Assembly (NCBI RefSeq): GCF_003265705.1
Contig: NW_020312904.1
Coordinates: 1,969,253-2,033,252 of the forward strand
Direction of reading: 5' to 3'
Length of the DNA stretch: 64,000 nucleotides
Source: Callorhinus ursinus
Lineage: Eukaryota; Chordata; Mammalia; Carnivora; Otariidae
Positions 46,145-58,122 of the stretch are shown here, piece by piece. The notes under the pieces are model-generated. The model was given only the letters and a program-made list of their open reading frames with translations, made no database searches and had not been told where the DNA came from. A program made the translations under genes and the position numbers. The stretch's first letter is position 1, and each line of letters opens with the position of its first letter.

Positions 46145-48025
46145 AAAATTCTTCTGAGGGCTGTACTGCATGCCCCATAAGTTATGGGTTTTTCTTACTC
46201 TGGTGGATGCAACAGGAGCCCCAGCCCCGTGTGAACTTTGGGCATTGTTCTTGCTGGAACATTCATTCTTCCACCCTCCCTGCCTCCCCCCTCCCCCCAC
46301 CCCCACCCCGTGTTGGGCAATCCCAGTTCCCTGTGGGCACGCGGGTGCAGAACGGCACTCAGTCCTGAGGACAAGCTTCTCCTCTCCCAGGTTGTCTGTC
46401 TGACACTGTGCCCAGCAAACTCTGGCTGCCTTGGCCTTCCTGGAAGTTCAGCCCTGGGTCCTGGACCCCGGAGCTGGTGGGCTTTGCTGTTATCTGAAAA
46501 CCCCCCTGGGTGGTAAATCTATAGCAATCACTGGCCTTCCGTGTCTGTTTAACACCTCTCAGGAACCAGCCTCTGTGCTGCTGGAGGCTCAGTGTCCTGA
46601 AAACCATTGTTTCATGTTCCAACCAGCTTGTTGGCTTTACATGGGAAAGTTCATCTGTTCCTGTCATGTGCACGTCAGAAATTTCTCATCCTTGTTGTAT
46701 TTGTGCCAATGCTCGGAGTCCTTTCCTGAATGTTCCCAAGCCCAAGTAATCCAAGACAGCAATCCTGAAGTCTTGAGATTTAATACTTCTTCACTTACAG
46801 GCTCAGAGAAACCCACCTGGAGACTCGTTTGGAAAAGGATACAGCAGGAACAGGTGGCCACGTGGTGGTGGCACTGAATCTCGTCAAGCCAGCCGAGGGG
46901 CAGAGCGATGGCTTGCTGTTTGCTTAATGCAGCTTTCAATGTCCTGCCTAATGACAGTGACAACAAGAGCATCTTGGGGTCACACAGAGAGCTTCAGGAT
47001 AGAAGTTTCTGGGAGGTGTTTTGTTACCATAGGGAGGAGATCACTGGGGTCTAAACAAATCTTTCTCTTTTGGGGGGTGGGGGAGGTGATTGACTGATTG
47101 ATTGGTTTTTCAAAATGTGATGAGCAGACAATGTTATAATGGTTTCAGGTATTCAACATAGTGATTCAACAGCTCTGTGCTCCGTGGTCTGCACCATAAG
47201 TGTACTTTCAATCCCTAAAGAAGCATCTCTTGGTGGCTGACTGAGGCCTGCTGTGCCCCTGTCCTTTGCAGCTCTGCCGCTCTGAGCCACCTTCTACACT
47301 GCCGGGAAAGCAGGTGCTCTCTGAGCCCTCCTTGCTCCAAAAAATGTGGTGGCTTCTGTTGTCCCAGACACGATCCACGTCTTACTTGTGGCCTTTAATG
47401 CATTTGTCCATCTTCTTTCCCATTTTCATCTCCTAATGTTTTCCCCCAACCCCTTGGGAGTTTTCTTCTTGGCCTGGAGGAAACAGGGGTATCTTGCCAG
47501 GAGGATGGCCCCCCTCTCCTCCGACACCACGCTGCGATCTCCCGTTACTACAACACAGACCTTCAGTGCCCCTCTGGCTCTGCTCATACGTGAGAACCAC
47601 CAGCCAGCGGCCGCACTGGGGAGGTGAGCACAGACCTGTGTCTAACTCCAGGTGATGGGCACACCGAGGGGTGAGAGAGGGTGCAGTGGCTCGGGTCAGA
47701 TGAGAAGTCACCCTCCCGGCCTGTTGCCAGCATGCCTCACCTGCTGCTCACAGATGGCCAGGAGCCTTACAGGGGGGTCAGTCTTTCCTTGGGGAGAGGG
47801 AGCTTTGAGCCACTGGCCAGCCCAACACCACCTTAGAGGAGGCTTTTGGGGAGAAGAAGGTAGCAGACTGTACACCGGGTGGACAAGTTAATGGGGTGGA
47901 GGTGCCTGGGGACATCCAGATACAACAGGGAAACGTCCAGTGCTAATGCTTGCCTAGAACTGACCACAGGCCAGTGCCCTCATCCCGCCTGAGCATGGTC
48001 CTAAGTAACGATGACAGTGGCTCTG
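46145..48025. other. Mostly single-copy DNA
   Basis: No gene supported; the longest frame (46431-46877 plus, 148 codons) has no domain. Text at about 47110-47190 ('aatggtttcaggtattcaac') resembles an antisense LINE 3' end but is too short to place. Confidence 0.4.
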
Positions 48026-48029
48026 CATA

Positions 48030-48145
48030 CAATAGTAATAATTTCAGCCGAACTTCATTGCACCATGTACAAAGCACTTTCTTAGACATCATTTCATTTT
48101 ATTTCCTCCTCTGAGAGGTACCTGGCCCTCATTTCCTTTTAATTT
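48030..48145 (-). mobile_element. MIR-type relic (antisense)
   Basis: 'gtacaaagcactttcttaga' then 'catcatttcattttatttcc' and 'tctgagaggtacctggcc' follow the antisense MIR order. Short and old. Confidence 0.45.
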
Positions 48146-48149
48146 TAAA

Positions 48150-49460
48150 TTTGATTTATTATGTACATACTCATACGCATAGTTTACAAATGCAGAAGAG
48201 CACATTATTTCTCCAAATGCATCGCTTCTTAACTTCGTTTCTTTTTTGGCCTCTCCCTCCACTTCCCTCGCTCCACTCCCGATCTCCACTACCCCCCGCC
48301 CCGCGCTCTCTAGCAAATCCATACCGTCTACTCTTCACATATACACACACATGTGTGCACACATATCACATCTGTCACATGTCCAAGCACACAGTGCACG
48401 AGTGTGTAAATGCATAGATGGACACAGACACCCATATACGTAAATGGGCAGGCTTTATGTTTTGTCATTGCTTTGCAACAATAAATTGTATCACCCACAC
48501 CTTTGAGCATCTGGCTTTCAGAGCTCAGTATTGCCTTGCCAAGGACACCCCTGCCCAGCATCACCCTGCAGAGCTTGAATTGACTCTCCTGAATGACTGC
48601 AGGCCACCATGATGTGAATTTCCACAAAACTATTACTTTCAAGTTTCTGTTTCAACCCTTCAGTGGTTGTTGAATACGAACGTTGTAGCAGTTGTACACA
48701 CTTTCCTAATTAAAAAAAAAAAAAAGGAAAAGTCCCACTTTGGTTTTGTTTTTGCTTTCTAAGGATAAAACTTCAAAGAACTCTGGCGTAAAAATACAAA
48801 ATTCATAAAATTCACGATGAGCCCAGGAATCAAGCAGAGTTTGCAAAGTAGCAGCTCAATGAATTGGGAAGAAGCTCCAAATCTCTTTGAAATGCAAGTC
48901 TTAAAAATTCAGACCACAGGGCATCTGGTAAAATTAGTGTGGCTACTGGTTCTATTTTTCTTCTTCTTCTCACTCTCTCTTTCTGAACCTCAAACCATCT
49001 TGAGAAGCTGTAAAGTACACTTTCCCTTAATAATATCTACTTAGCCTCTGCGACGTCTGTAACACAACGTGCAGGAGACATCCATGAGCCCGCCTGCAGA
49101 TGCGTCTCTGTGCTTCTCAACCCGTTGGGGACTCAGGACACAGTCCTCGCTGAGCTCTGAAGGATTTTGACAGAGACTCAGACACAGGAGGGAGGAAACG
49201 AGGCCAGAGGCTCAGTGGGTTCATCAGTGGCTGAAGGGCCACCGTTCCCCATGCTGAAGAGTTGGCCTTAAAAGAACAGATGAAAATAACCTGCCCTCAA
49301 GAGGTGTGCTCTCTCCTGAGAAACTGTACTCTCCCCGCACACACGAGGTCAAGGACTAGTGGGCTGTTGTTATTTGTGAAGGCAGATGAACAACAGCAGG
49401 AATCTTCATGGGGCTGGGAACGGCATTCATGGCCCTGCCTTGGTGGACACACTGTGGTCA
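48150..49460. other. Single-copy DNA with CA-rich patch
   Basis: 48335-48430 is rich in CA-containing words without a pure run. An A13 run lies at about 48713. No gene recognised. Confidence 0.4.
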
Positions 49461-49478
49461 GAGAGATGAGGAAATGGA

Positions 49479-49621
49479 GCACCTGGTGGCTCAGTCGGTT
49501 TAGTGTCTGGCTCTGGATTTCGGCTCAGGTCATGATCTCAGGGTCTTGGGATCAAGCCCCTCTGTCGGGCTCCAAGCTCAGTTTGGAGTCAGCTTGCAGT
49601 TCTCCCTCTGCCCGTCCCCCT

Positions 49622-49656
<35 letters not shown>

Positions 49657-49721
49657 CCCTCTCTCTCTCAAATAAATAAATAAATCTAAAAAAAAGAAAG
49701 AAAGAAAGAAAGAAACAAGAA
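49479..49721 (+). mobile_element. Carnivore tRNA-Lys SINE (sense) with expanded simple repeats
   Basis: Complete head-to-tail SINE. The CT-rich body carries a (CT)n run at 49623-49653, and the tail contains (GAAA)n at about 49696-49715. TSD: AGATGAGGAAATGGA at 49464-49478 and AGATGGGGAAATGGA at 49722-49736 (one mismatch). Confidence 0.95.
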
Positions 49722-49739
49722 AGATGGGGAAATGGACCA

Positions 49740-50480
49740 CTGGGGTCTCTTGCTGTGCAGACAGCCCTGGGGCGTTTCCCAGTGCGCTGAGGATAAAGCC
49801 CAGAATAACCTCAAGCTGGTGCGGGAGACTCCGAACGTTGTGCTCACCACTCACCCGGCTCCTGTCTTCTCTGATCAGCCCCTCGGGCCTCCCCGTGTTC
49901 CTGGAAACCAGCAGCAACCCCTGTCTGCTGCCCCTTGCTGCACACGTCTGGACTGTCGCGATTCATGGCCGCATGACGGAAGCACACGCCTCCCCTCCCC
50001 GCCCCCACAGACCCCCCTACGGCAGATGCAATTTCAGTAGCACAACATCTTCAAAAGCAGAGCTGAATTGACTATGTGACTTCGCAGAGCACGTTCAGGG
50101 ACATCGGGGATGGACATCGTGATTCTGGACGCCATAGCGATAAGAAATGAGACAGAAATCCAGGAAGGGCCAACAGGAGACTCCTCGTGCGTGGTCTCCA
50201 CCCAGGAGAAGCGTCTGTGAGAATCTGAGCCATAGCATGCCAATGACATGGTCCGAGCAGGCACAGAGCAGGTCAGGGCCTCCTCAGGGGCAGAGCGCCC
50301 TGAGCCCGCTCCTCCCCAGGTAACCTAGGAGCGCCCACGGCCAAGGTCGGCTCCGGACCCTGGGCTGTTTCTACGCCGTGTCTGGGAGACTCCCAGCTAT
50401 GTAAGCGAGGGTCACACCGGTGAGGGGGTCTTTTCCTGTCTCCACCTAATCTCAGGCAATCACTATGGTCAGTTTCATAG
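49740..50480. other. Single-copy DNA, no gene supported
   Basis: Overlapping plus-strand frames of 102-115 codons at 49724-50071 have no domain. Nothing else recognised. Confidence 0.4.
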
Positions 50481-50485
50481 ACGTT

Positions 50486-51077
50486 TGGGGTTTGTGAGCA
50501 AATGGCTAAGAAAGAATTATTGAGACGTTTTTGGTGTAAAAAGGGGATTTTATTAAAGCCCAGGGACAGGACCCGTGGGCAGAAAGAGCCGCACCAGGGT
50601 CACGGGGAGCGGCCCATTACATCCTTCCAAGTTGGGAGGGGGTCAGGGAGAGCGTAAGTCTCTAAGGAATTTGGAAGGAAGGTTTTCAGGACCTTGAGGG
50701 GCTAGCTGCTGTAAGATCAGGTTACTTTTAGTCTTTAGTAAAACATAAACATGAAGGCACTAAGGCAGCCACGAGTTTCCTGAGGCAGGTCACACTCTGC
50801 AAGTCTCAGGGGTCCATCAGTGGGCTGCAAGCTCCAGGGAGGTTTCATTTAAGCTCTCTGTCTCTGGCCTCTGTTTCCCTCCTCCACAGGGTTCGACAAA
50901 ATATCCCTTTCTCCCTGAGTCATTTCCCCCAGGAATTCTGCGTAAATCGCCCAGAATAACATCCAAGCCTAATGACCACATGATGATTGGCCCTCCAACC
51001 TATGTGGGCTCCAAAGCCCCCTGAAAACCAGGTGGGGAAACCCCACAAGGGGATGTAAGACCAGCACCTCCTCACCA
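50486..51077 (-). mobile_element. Gammaretrovirus-type (ERV1) solo LTR, antisense
   Basis: Read on the minus strand, the sequence has the typical end of a class I LTR. There is a degenerate TATA-like word near 50618. A polyadenylation signal AATAAA (minus strand of 50549-50554) follows, within 'ggctttaataaaatcccc'. Next come the 'gtctcaataattctttctta' U5-type block and an end near 50486. The 5' limit near 51077 is a guess. No internal viral genes flank it, and the 4-bp duplication could not be confirmed. An old, non-coding relic. Confidence 0.7.
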
Positions 51078-51079
51078 TG

Positions 51080-52230
51080 GTGGGATCCAAACAGGGAGCG
51101 CCCTTGAATGTACAGAGGCCAAAACCAGGTCCTCCTCTGCCAGATGACAGAGGTACCGATAATCAGTATTTAAACCCAAAACAGGGTGTGGGAGGAGTTG
51201 GAAATTGAAACAGATACCAAGCAACTAAGAACAAGATGAAACGCGTGCACATGTGAGACTCGGGGACCTTGGGGACCATCAGTACCTCTGCAGGAAATTC
51301 TTTCTCCCGGTAGCCGCCGGATGTCAGTGCAGGCTCTGATGGGCACCCAGCCTGCTTTCCAAGGGCAACTGCGTGTGAGCGGCCTGGCAGGGGGCACCGC
51401 TGTGCCCAGGGTCCCCCTCACCCAGGCCCAGCCAGCTAAGTGATCAGTAGCGCCCACCTATCTTTGCTCCTCGGTGCCTGGCTACCCTCCCCAGCTCTCC
51501 ACCGCCTCTGATAACCCCACCTCCTATGTGGCCACCCAGCTCTGGAGCTCCCTGCCTGCCTGTCTGCCAGGTACGTCTGACAGGAGAGACTTTTATCCCC
51601 ACCCCACCCCACCCCAGCATCCGATTCTATGGTACCATAGATGAGTAGCCGTGCCTCGGAACATGGAAGTCCCCTCCGGGACCAGCTGCTGGGAGATGGA
51701 CCAGTGGATTCCACGCAAAGCACCAAAGACCCTGTGGGGGCATAGAGAGCGCTCAGAAATGACTGTTTCTATGCTTAGCATCTCCAGCTCCCTGATCTCA
51801 AGGAACTCGGGTTGCAGGAGGGGGTAAGTCCAGGGTACCCAGGGCTCTGATAGCAGGTGGAAGGGGGTCAGTGACAGGTCAGAAGAACAGTCATGGGCTG
51901 GGGTCTGTGGCTGCTGGAAGCTGGGGTTGGCTATCAAGCCCGGCAGCTTAGGGTCCTCGGGGTCCAAGAGCCTGTGTGTGGGATAGTCAGTCTCCCAAGT
52001 GGAGGGAGATGGGGCATGTCAGCCAGTCCTGAGGTCCAGACTTTCTGAGACACCACTCAGGCTGTTCTTGGAAATGCAGTGCCGCCACTGGGTTCATCAG
52101 GTGGCTCTGGGGACACTGGTCTGAGCAGAGCTGGACTGGCTGAGAACTCAGCTCTGCGCACCCCCGGAAACCCACCTTTCTCATCAAGCTCCATCATTCG
52201 AAACCAGTGGCCTGCAGGGCTGGTGTTCAG
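51080..52230. other. GC-rich single-copy DNA
   Basis: Frames up to 124 codons (51593-51967 minus) have no domain. A short CCCCA-type run lies at 51597-51616. No gene called. Confidence 0.4.
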
Positions 52231-52231
52231 C

Positions 52232-52356
52232 CAGGACGGCCCAGGCCAGGAACCGGGATGCCCCGGGTCCTACATATCAGGATGCCCCAGGTCCTATATC
52301 AGGACGGGCCAGGCCAGGAACCAGGATGCCCCGGGTCCTACATATCAGGATGCTCC
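52232..52356 (+). repeat. Tandem duplication, 68-bp unit with inner sub-repeat
   Basis: Copy 1 starts at 52232 and copy 2 at 52300 (caggacggccc / caggacgggcc), with only a few differences over about 55 bp. Inside each unit, 'ggatgccccgggtcctacat' and 'ggatgccccaggtcctatat' are themselves about 22-25 bp repeats. Confidence 0.93.
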
Positions 52357-52359
52357 ACC

Positions 52360-53145
52360 CCAGGAGGCAGGGTGCAAAGCCTCTGCAAAGTGTCCCTGCT
52401 CTAGGGACCGGCAATACTGTCCCGGATCCAGGACAGGCAAGGCCTGATTTTCTCCGGGCTTGAAACTGCCTCCACTGTGGTGGAAGGAGCACCCACATGG
52501 GGTCCACAGCCTGAGGACTGCCCCCTGGCGCGCCGTGGGAGGTGACTTCGCCATATGCCTCAGTGTGCCCACCTCTAAGCTGCCAGTGAAAAGGACATGC
52601 AGGAAAGGACCTGCAGGAAAGGACACTGGACAGTGGGTGACGATCCGCACTGAATTAGTGTTTCCAAACTTCACCATCTGCCTGTAGATTTTACTGGCTC
52701 TGATCTGTGGGCATTTTGCTGTATCTGCCCACAGTCATTGCTTTCCTCTATAGGTTGCTTCTTTGGCTTTGCTGCCAGGCTTGGACTCTGGTGGACATTC
52801 AGAGAAGCCCTCGGGAGAACACCGCACTAAATGTCACAGGAACTGTCTGCGCTCCGGCCAGCCTCCGGCTGGCTGACCCTGCCCCAGGCTTCCCTCCAAA
52901 GGGAATGCTCTAGGCGGAGGACCCGGTCTGTCCAAGCTCCCTGCGCTGCGGGCAGCAGGGTCCTCAGCTCGGAGGTGCCAGCAGAGACTGGAAAGGCAGG
53001 GGGTGAATAGGGGCAGGACCAGAAGAAGGAGGCAGGAGACCCTGGGTCACCAGGGGAGAGGAGATGGTGATGGGGATAATCAGTCACGTTGGGTGTTGTG
53101 GGAAGCATAGGACGACCGTTGGTGCTTAGTCTCTGGGAGGAGGCA
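52360..53145. other. Single-copy DNA
   Basis: A 10-bp direct doublet 'caggaaagga' occurs near 52600-52622. No gene or repeat family recognised. Confidence 0.4.
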
Positions 53146-53149
53146 CATG

Positions 53150-53315
53150 CTGGGTTATTGTGTCCTGCCTTCCAGGTGTCCCCATGTAACTCTCTTACCA
53201 AACCCCCGGAGCAGGGCCCTCATCGTCCCTGTTCTAGAGACAGGGAAACAGGCTCACGTGCATTGCCCGAGCCCACGCCCTCACGCGTGCTACCCTGCCC
53301 CCAGGCACGGAGGGA
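53150..53315 (-). mobile_element. MIR relic (antisense)
   Basis: 'aactctcttaccaaacccc', 'ctagagacagggaaacaggc' and 'gaggattagagtccggg' keep the antisense MIR order. GC-shifted and old. Confidence 0.45.
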
Positions 53316-53319
53316 GGAT

Positions 53320-55005
53320 TAGAGTCCGGGTACGGGGTGGAGCGGGACGATGGGGCATACAGAGCAGAACCTGAGAATGACAGGCAGGGGTGATTTAGAG
53401 ACGGCTTTGAAGGGCAGGCTGAGGATTCAGGAATTAATTCAAGCTGGTGTTGGGACACCAGTGAATAATTCTTAGCCTGGCGGAACAGACTCCGAACAGC
53501 CTACGTGACTGGCAGAGGGTTTGGAGCCCTTTTAGGCCTGTGCTCAGGTTGGAAGAGCCCCCTGCTCAGTTAGGAGAACTTCTCACTCAGTAAGAGAGGA
53601 CCAGGCCGATTTCCAACTTCAGCAAGCTTCACCGTGTGGGTGCACCTTGCACCCAGGCTGGAGAAAGCATGCCTAGAACAGGACTCTTGAGTAAGGTGGG
53701 TGACACCTACCTGGCCGTGCCACTCAGAGCTCCATCACCCTGCTCCTGGGGGCCGCGCAGCCGTCACCCGGGTGCAAAAGGTGCACGGAGTCTTTCACCC
53801 GGAATGTGGTGAAGAGCTCCAAAGCACTGAAGACAGCAGCAGGAGAACACCGCCACCTCCGCCCGGCGTGGTGCACAGGGGGCCTCATGTCGATTTCCAA
53901 TGTTTCCAGCAAAATTTGGGGCAAAAACTCTGGGACGGCAGGAGTAGGCATGCGGCGGTGTCCCAGGGCCGCGTGGGCTTCGTTTCTTCTGCCCTTGGCC
54001 GGCCATGCTCATCATCTGCAGAGCTCCGTGCCGCTCTGGGCTCGTGCTCACAGCTCAGATCGCAGAGCTCCACACGCCCCAACCCTCGCCCCAGGCACAG
54101 AGAGCTTCCCTTTGGAAGGTTAAGTGCAGAGGCTACTGGGCCAGTCCAGCTCACACAGGGCTTGGGACCCGCATACACCTCGGGCGCCCTTCTGGACGGG
54201 TTGTCCCTACAGGATCCGACAGCCAGACTTGGCTGCAGCCGGGAGCCTAATCTGGAATGCCCAGGTGTCTGAGGCCCAGGTGGGGTTTTGTGCTGGGGTA
54301 CTCAAGCAGAAACAGCGCTCAGCCCATTGTGATCCTATTAGAGAGGGAGAAGTTAATAAATAGTGTGTTCTTTCCTGCTTTCCCCGTCCACCTTCTGCGA
54401 GTTGTGTTTATCTAGGTACTTAGGGAAATCCAGGCCTTCTTAGTAGGCAGAGCGGAGAAAACAGTGTCTTGTCTTCCTGAGAAGCAGCGCACAAATCATC
54501 CCATTCAGGCAGGAGCCTTGATTGGGCTCTTTAAGACTCAATCAGACGTACTTAACCCTTCCTCAGTCCTGAGCCTGTTGTTGCACAGAGGCTCTTTGTG
54601 GATCAGAGAAACAAAGAGATGCTCAAAGAACAAAGAAACTCCCAGGGAAGGAATTGCATGAAATTTCACTGTGGGCTGCCGGAGGTACCAGGGGCGTAGG
54701 AACCTCTGCAGAGGCGGCTACAGAGGAAGGAGCTTGTGGAGGGCGTTCAAGGTCATTGACACTTGTGGCTGAACTATTGGGCCGCGTCTTCCAAAGGCAC
54801 AGAGGCTGGTTCCTGCCCTGTGATTGTTGGGTGGGTCCTGCTCTCGTGGCCTTCGCTCCGGGACTCAGGGCCCTGGGTCAGAGCGCGGGCTGAGCCGGGA
54901 CAGGAGTGGCATCCCCAGATCATCCGGGACCCCTGTGGGAAAGTGTGGGACTGCTTATCTGTGCTGATGGCAGCAGTTAGTTCCTTTGAGCCTCGATTGC
55001 TTCCC
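53320..55005. other. Single-copy DNA, no gene supported
   Basis: A 190-codon plus-strand frame (53700-54272) and several overlapping frames lack domains and appear on both strands. No recognisable repeat. Confidence 0.4.
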
Positions 55006-55009
55006 AAGC

Positions 55010-55345
55010 ACTGTGAGTGTTACGCCCCACGCCGCGTAACAAACTCCCAACACTCCCACTGGCCGTGATGCTCACAGACGCCAGGAGTTCTGGGCAGTCC
55101 CTGCCTGGGCCTTCCGTGTGGCTGCGGTCAGATGTTGGCCAGGCTGTGCGTGTCTGAGGTTTGACAGGGACTGAGGGGCCCGTGTGGGTGGAATTTGGTG
55201 CCAGCTCTTATCTGGGGGCCTCGGTTCCCCTCCGTGGAGAACTCTCCATGGGGCTGCCTGAGGGTCTCCGCAGTAGGTGAGCCAGCTTTCCCAGAGCGAG
55301 CAGTGTGAGAGATCCAAGTGGGATCTGAAATGACCTGCAAGACCT
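55010..55345 (-). mobile_element. Ancient repeat remnant, same kind as 34630-34920
   Basis: 'gcgtaacaaactcccaacac', 'gcggtcagatgttggccagg' and 'gaactctccatggggctgcc' lie in the order of a repeat common in mammals. The name is uncertain. Non-coding. Confidence 0.45.
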
Positions 55346-55444
55346 GGCCATTCTCTCAAATTCCATGGGTCCAACACCCTGATTCAGAAGGATTCTGACT
55401 CTAATTCCAACGTGGGTTTTTTTACGCCACACCACCAAGCAATC

Positions 55445-55780
55445 CTTGGACACCAGCCGGACGTCCTACGGTTGGACTGGGCGTGGCACGGTCCACCAGG
55501 GGACAGAGTCGGGCCCCACGGGTTAAGGGCCCAGTCCCACACATCTGCCCCCCACCTTCAGACGCCAGTCACAAGTCCCCGTCGTCATCTGTGCTTCTGA
55601 CTGACAGTTACGAGTCAGAGGTTCCCGCGACCCCCTCCTCGGGTTCCGTGAATCTGCCAGCGCGGCTCACGGAGCTCCGAGAAACGTCGCGCTCGCCAGA
55701 CCGCAGGCTTGCAGGCAAGGGTGCCCTCAGCCGCACGCAGCTGCAGGGAGGGGGCGCCACTCTCCCGCACCTGCTCCTGC
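55445..55780. promoter_or_regulatory. CpG-dense patch (island-like)
   Basis: I count about 21 CpG dinucleotides in 55561-55780 and about 28 in 55445-55780. That is close to the number expected without CpG depletion, whereas most of the window is clearly depleted. No repeat explains it. It could be a small CpG island (promoter or enhancer), a hypomethylated spot or a biased-conversion hot spot. No TATA box or coding exon is evident beside it. Confidence 0.4.
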
Positions 55781-55784
55781 TCAC

Positions 55785-56695
55785 CAGCCTGGAGGCTCTC
55801 CCAGCAGGTGCTCCGGGGTCTTGACTTCCTTACTGGGGCCTGAGTGGCGACATCACTGGCCCCTGGTGACCCATCTGACCTGCACCCCCGTGGCTCTGCT
55901 CTAGAGGTCCGGGGAGGGGGTGGGGAGGGCGGAGACCGACAACTGCCACCCCCTAACCACCCAGGGGGGGTCTCCTGGTGTGGCCCCCGCCCCCAGGTGT
56001 GGCCAGAAGCCGCCTCGTTAACACGACAAAAGACGCTTTGTGGTTCTGGGCGCTCAGGAAATTCCCGGGGGGCTCTGTGCCAGAAACGGCCTGAAGGCCA
56101 GCTGAGTGTTTCTTAGTAGGAATCGCCATATCATGACTGCGCAGGGACCGGGGGCATGGATCTTTGGGGGTCCCCTTGCATGCTGGCTCCCAATGATTAG
56201 TATTGCTCTCACAGGCAACCTGGAACTTTCCAGCACCACCTAACAGGTGGTCCTGTTCCAGTCACATCTCCTGCCCTTCAGCCCCGGCCAGCCGCCTAGG
56301 GAGGGGGGAAGGGTGGTAGTAATGACAGTATGGGACACCATGAGAAAAAGGAACATATGTGTTACTCTTATAACTCCCGTCTGGGGACGACGCTGTGGAG
56401 AAAATGACCCTGTCGCACACGTTCTGTTTATAATGGCCTCAAAGAGGGATTTCTCCAGGCCACGGCATGGACCCACTCAGACCAGCTCCTGAAGATGTTT
56501 TTCATTATTTTAGAGCCTGAATCACAGGGCTGTTTTTATGTGGGTCTGGCTGCAAGGTGGCTCACAGCCGAGTCCACGGCCCAGTGAGTGGTGTGGGACA
56601 CCCCTCTGTCCTCTGTGCCCTGTCCCCAAGAGCTCCAGGCTCCGCACTGTTCTCTGGAAGTGGGTGGGAAGGAGGCAGAGTTCAGAACAGGCACG
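55785..56695. other. Single-copy DNA
   Basis: No gene or repeat family recognised. Open frames are at most about 120 codons. Confidence 0.4.
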
Positions 56696-56699
56696 GAGG

Positions 56700-56865
56700 C
56701 TGCGGCAGCCTCCGTGACCTTGGGGCCTTCGTCTCCCTGCCCAGCGAGATGCAGTTTTGTCGCCTGGGAGTTGGGGGTGGTGGGAGATTGAAATGAGGGA
56801 CTGCATATAAAATGCTTGGCACGGGGCCTGACACCTGCTTAATGCTTGGTAAATAGGAGCCCCAG
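56700..56865 (+). mobile_element. MIR relic (sense)
   Basis: 'gtgaccttggggccttcgtc', 'tgcatataaaatgcttggca' and 'ttaatgcttggtaaatagg' follow the sense MIR core and tail. Ancient and non-coding. Confidence 0.6.
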
Positions 56866-56869
56866 GGAG

Positions 56870-57715
56870 GATGCAGAAACACATCGGCTATCAGCAGAGA
56901 GACAGACCCTTCCTCGAAGCCCTGGCCTCCTGTGCATCCAGTCCTTGCCGCTCGGCCTGGGGATGAGCCCCTGCCTCTGGGAATCGTCGGCACACGCCCC
57001 TTTTAAGTTATGTTCACACCTTTGATGGCAGCTTGGTGGCTTTGCCCTGTGTGAGCACAGCATGTGCCTCCTCACTGTTGCTGGGCTGAGCCCCCTGGAC
57101 CCGTGGGATGCAGCTCCCTGCCCCCCATCCCCTGCAAGGAGCCCTCCCCTCTCCACCCCGCTTGCTCTCCTCCTAGGGGACAAGACAGGAGTCAAGGAAA
57201 GCCCCTCAGAGACAAATGCCACAAAAGGGAGCTCCTGGGACGGGGGTCATAGACGCTCTGCAGGAACCCAGCCACGGCCCTGGGCCCGGGACACTGTGGG
57301 GCGTCTTCAGCCTCCTGTTTGGGGACGCCTCCCTGACGTGGGCATTCCGGGCTGAGACGTGCACGAAGGGAGGACCCACCCAGAGGGAGGTGACCTGGAG
57401 GGGCAGGAAGTGTGTCCATGGATCAAGCAGCTGCACCAGCTTCCACACCTGACGGCGTCTGGCCCAGGTGGGGGCGGGGGGGTGCGGCGCGCAGACAGGG
57501 GTAAAGATACAAAGGACCGCCACTCAGCCCAGAAAATGAACCGTCCCTCCCACAGGTGAGGGCCTGTGCACGGACTCCTGATCACCCCCACCACCTGGTC
57601 CTCTGGGCACTGCACCCCGGTCTGCTGCTTACTGGCCCCGTGCGCCGTAGCCTGTGTTCCCGTGGAACTGTCCACACGAGGCTCGATTGCACGCATCCCT
57701 CGGCGGCCTGCCTCC
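56870..57715. other. GC-rich single-copy DNA
   Basis: Frames up to 154 codons on both strands lack domains. Nothing recognised. Confidence 0.4.
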
Positions 57716-57719
57716 CTGC

Positions 57720-58122
57720 CAGCACTCGGTTCGTCAGAGTTGTCTATGTCATTACACAATATCCCAGCCATTCATTTTCTCCGTGGAGCATTTTGCTGCA
57801 TGAATATACTACAATTTATTTATCCACTTTCCTCTTGATGGATTGCTGTGGTTTCTGATTTTCTCTTATATCAAACTAATTTGAGCTGCAGTGACCAATC
57901 TAGTACGGGGCTCCTCGTCATTTGTTCAGAGGTTGGGTGTGTGACTGGGGGAAATCGCCAGGGTGTAGGACCACGGCATCTCAAATTTACCAGCTATTGA
58001 CAAATTTAGCTCCAAAGCAGGGGTGCACACTCATACTCCTGCCAAGCATTGGTGCATCCCTTTGCTTCACATCTTCCCCAGCCCTTGGGGAAATAGAAAC
58101 TTTTAGTTTTCGTGACAGGTCC
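57720..58122 (-). mobile_element. Old L1 fragment, ORF2 end (antisense)
   Basis: 'ttatttatccactttcctct' (57818), 'gaggttgggtgtgtgactgg' (57929) and 'gccaagcattggtgcatcc' (58042) are decayed antisense L1 ORF2-end blocks. It continues after the LTR at 58482. Confidence 0.55.

Noticed and set aside
53700..54272. 190-codon frame as a gene
   Set aside because: No domain, opposing frames of similar length on the other strand, and no splice or promoter context.
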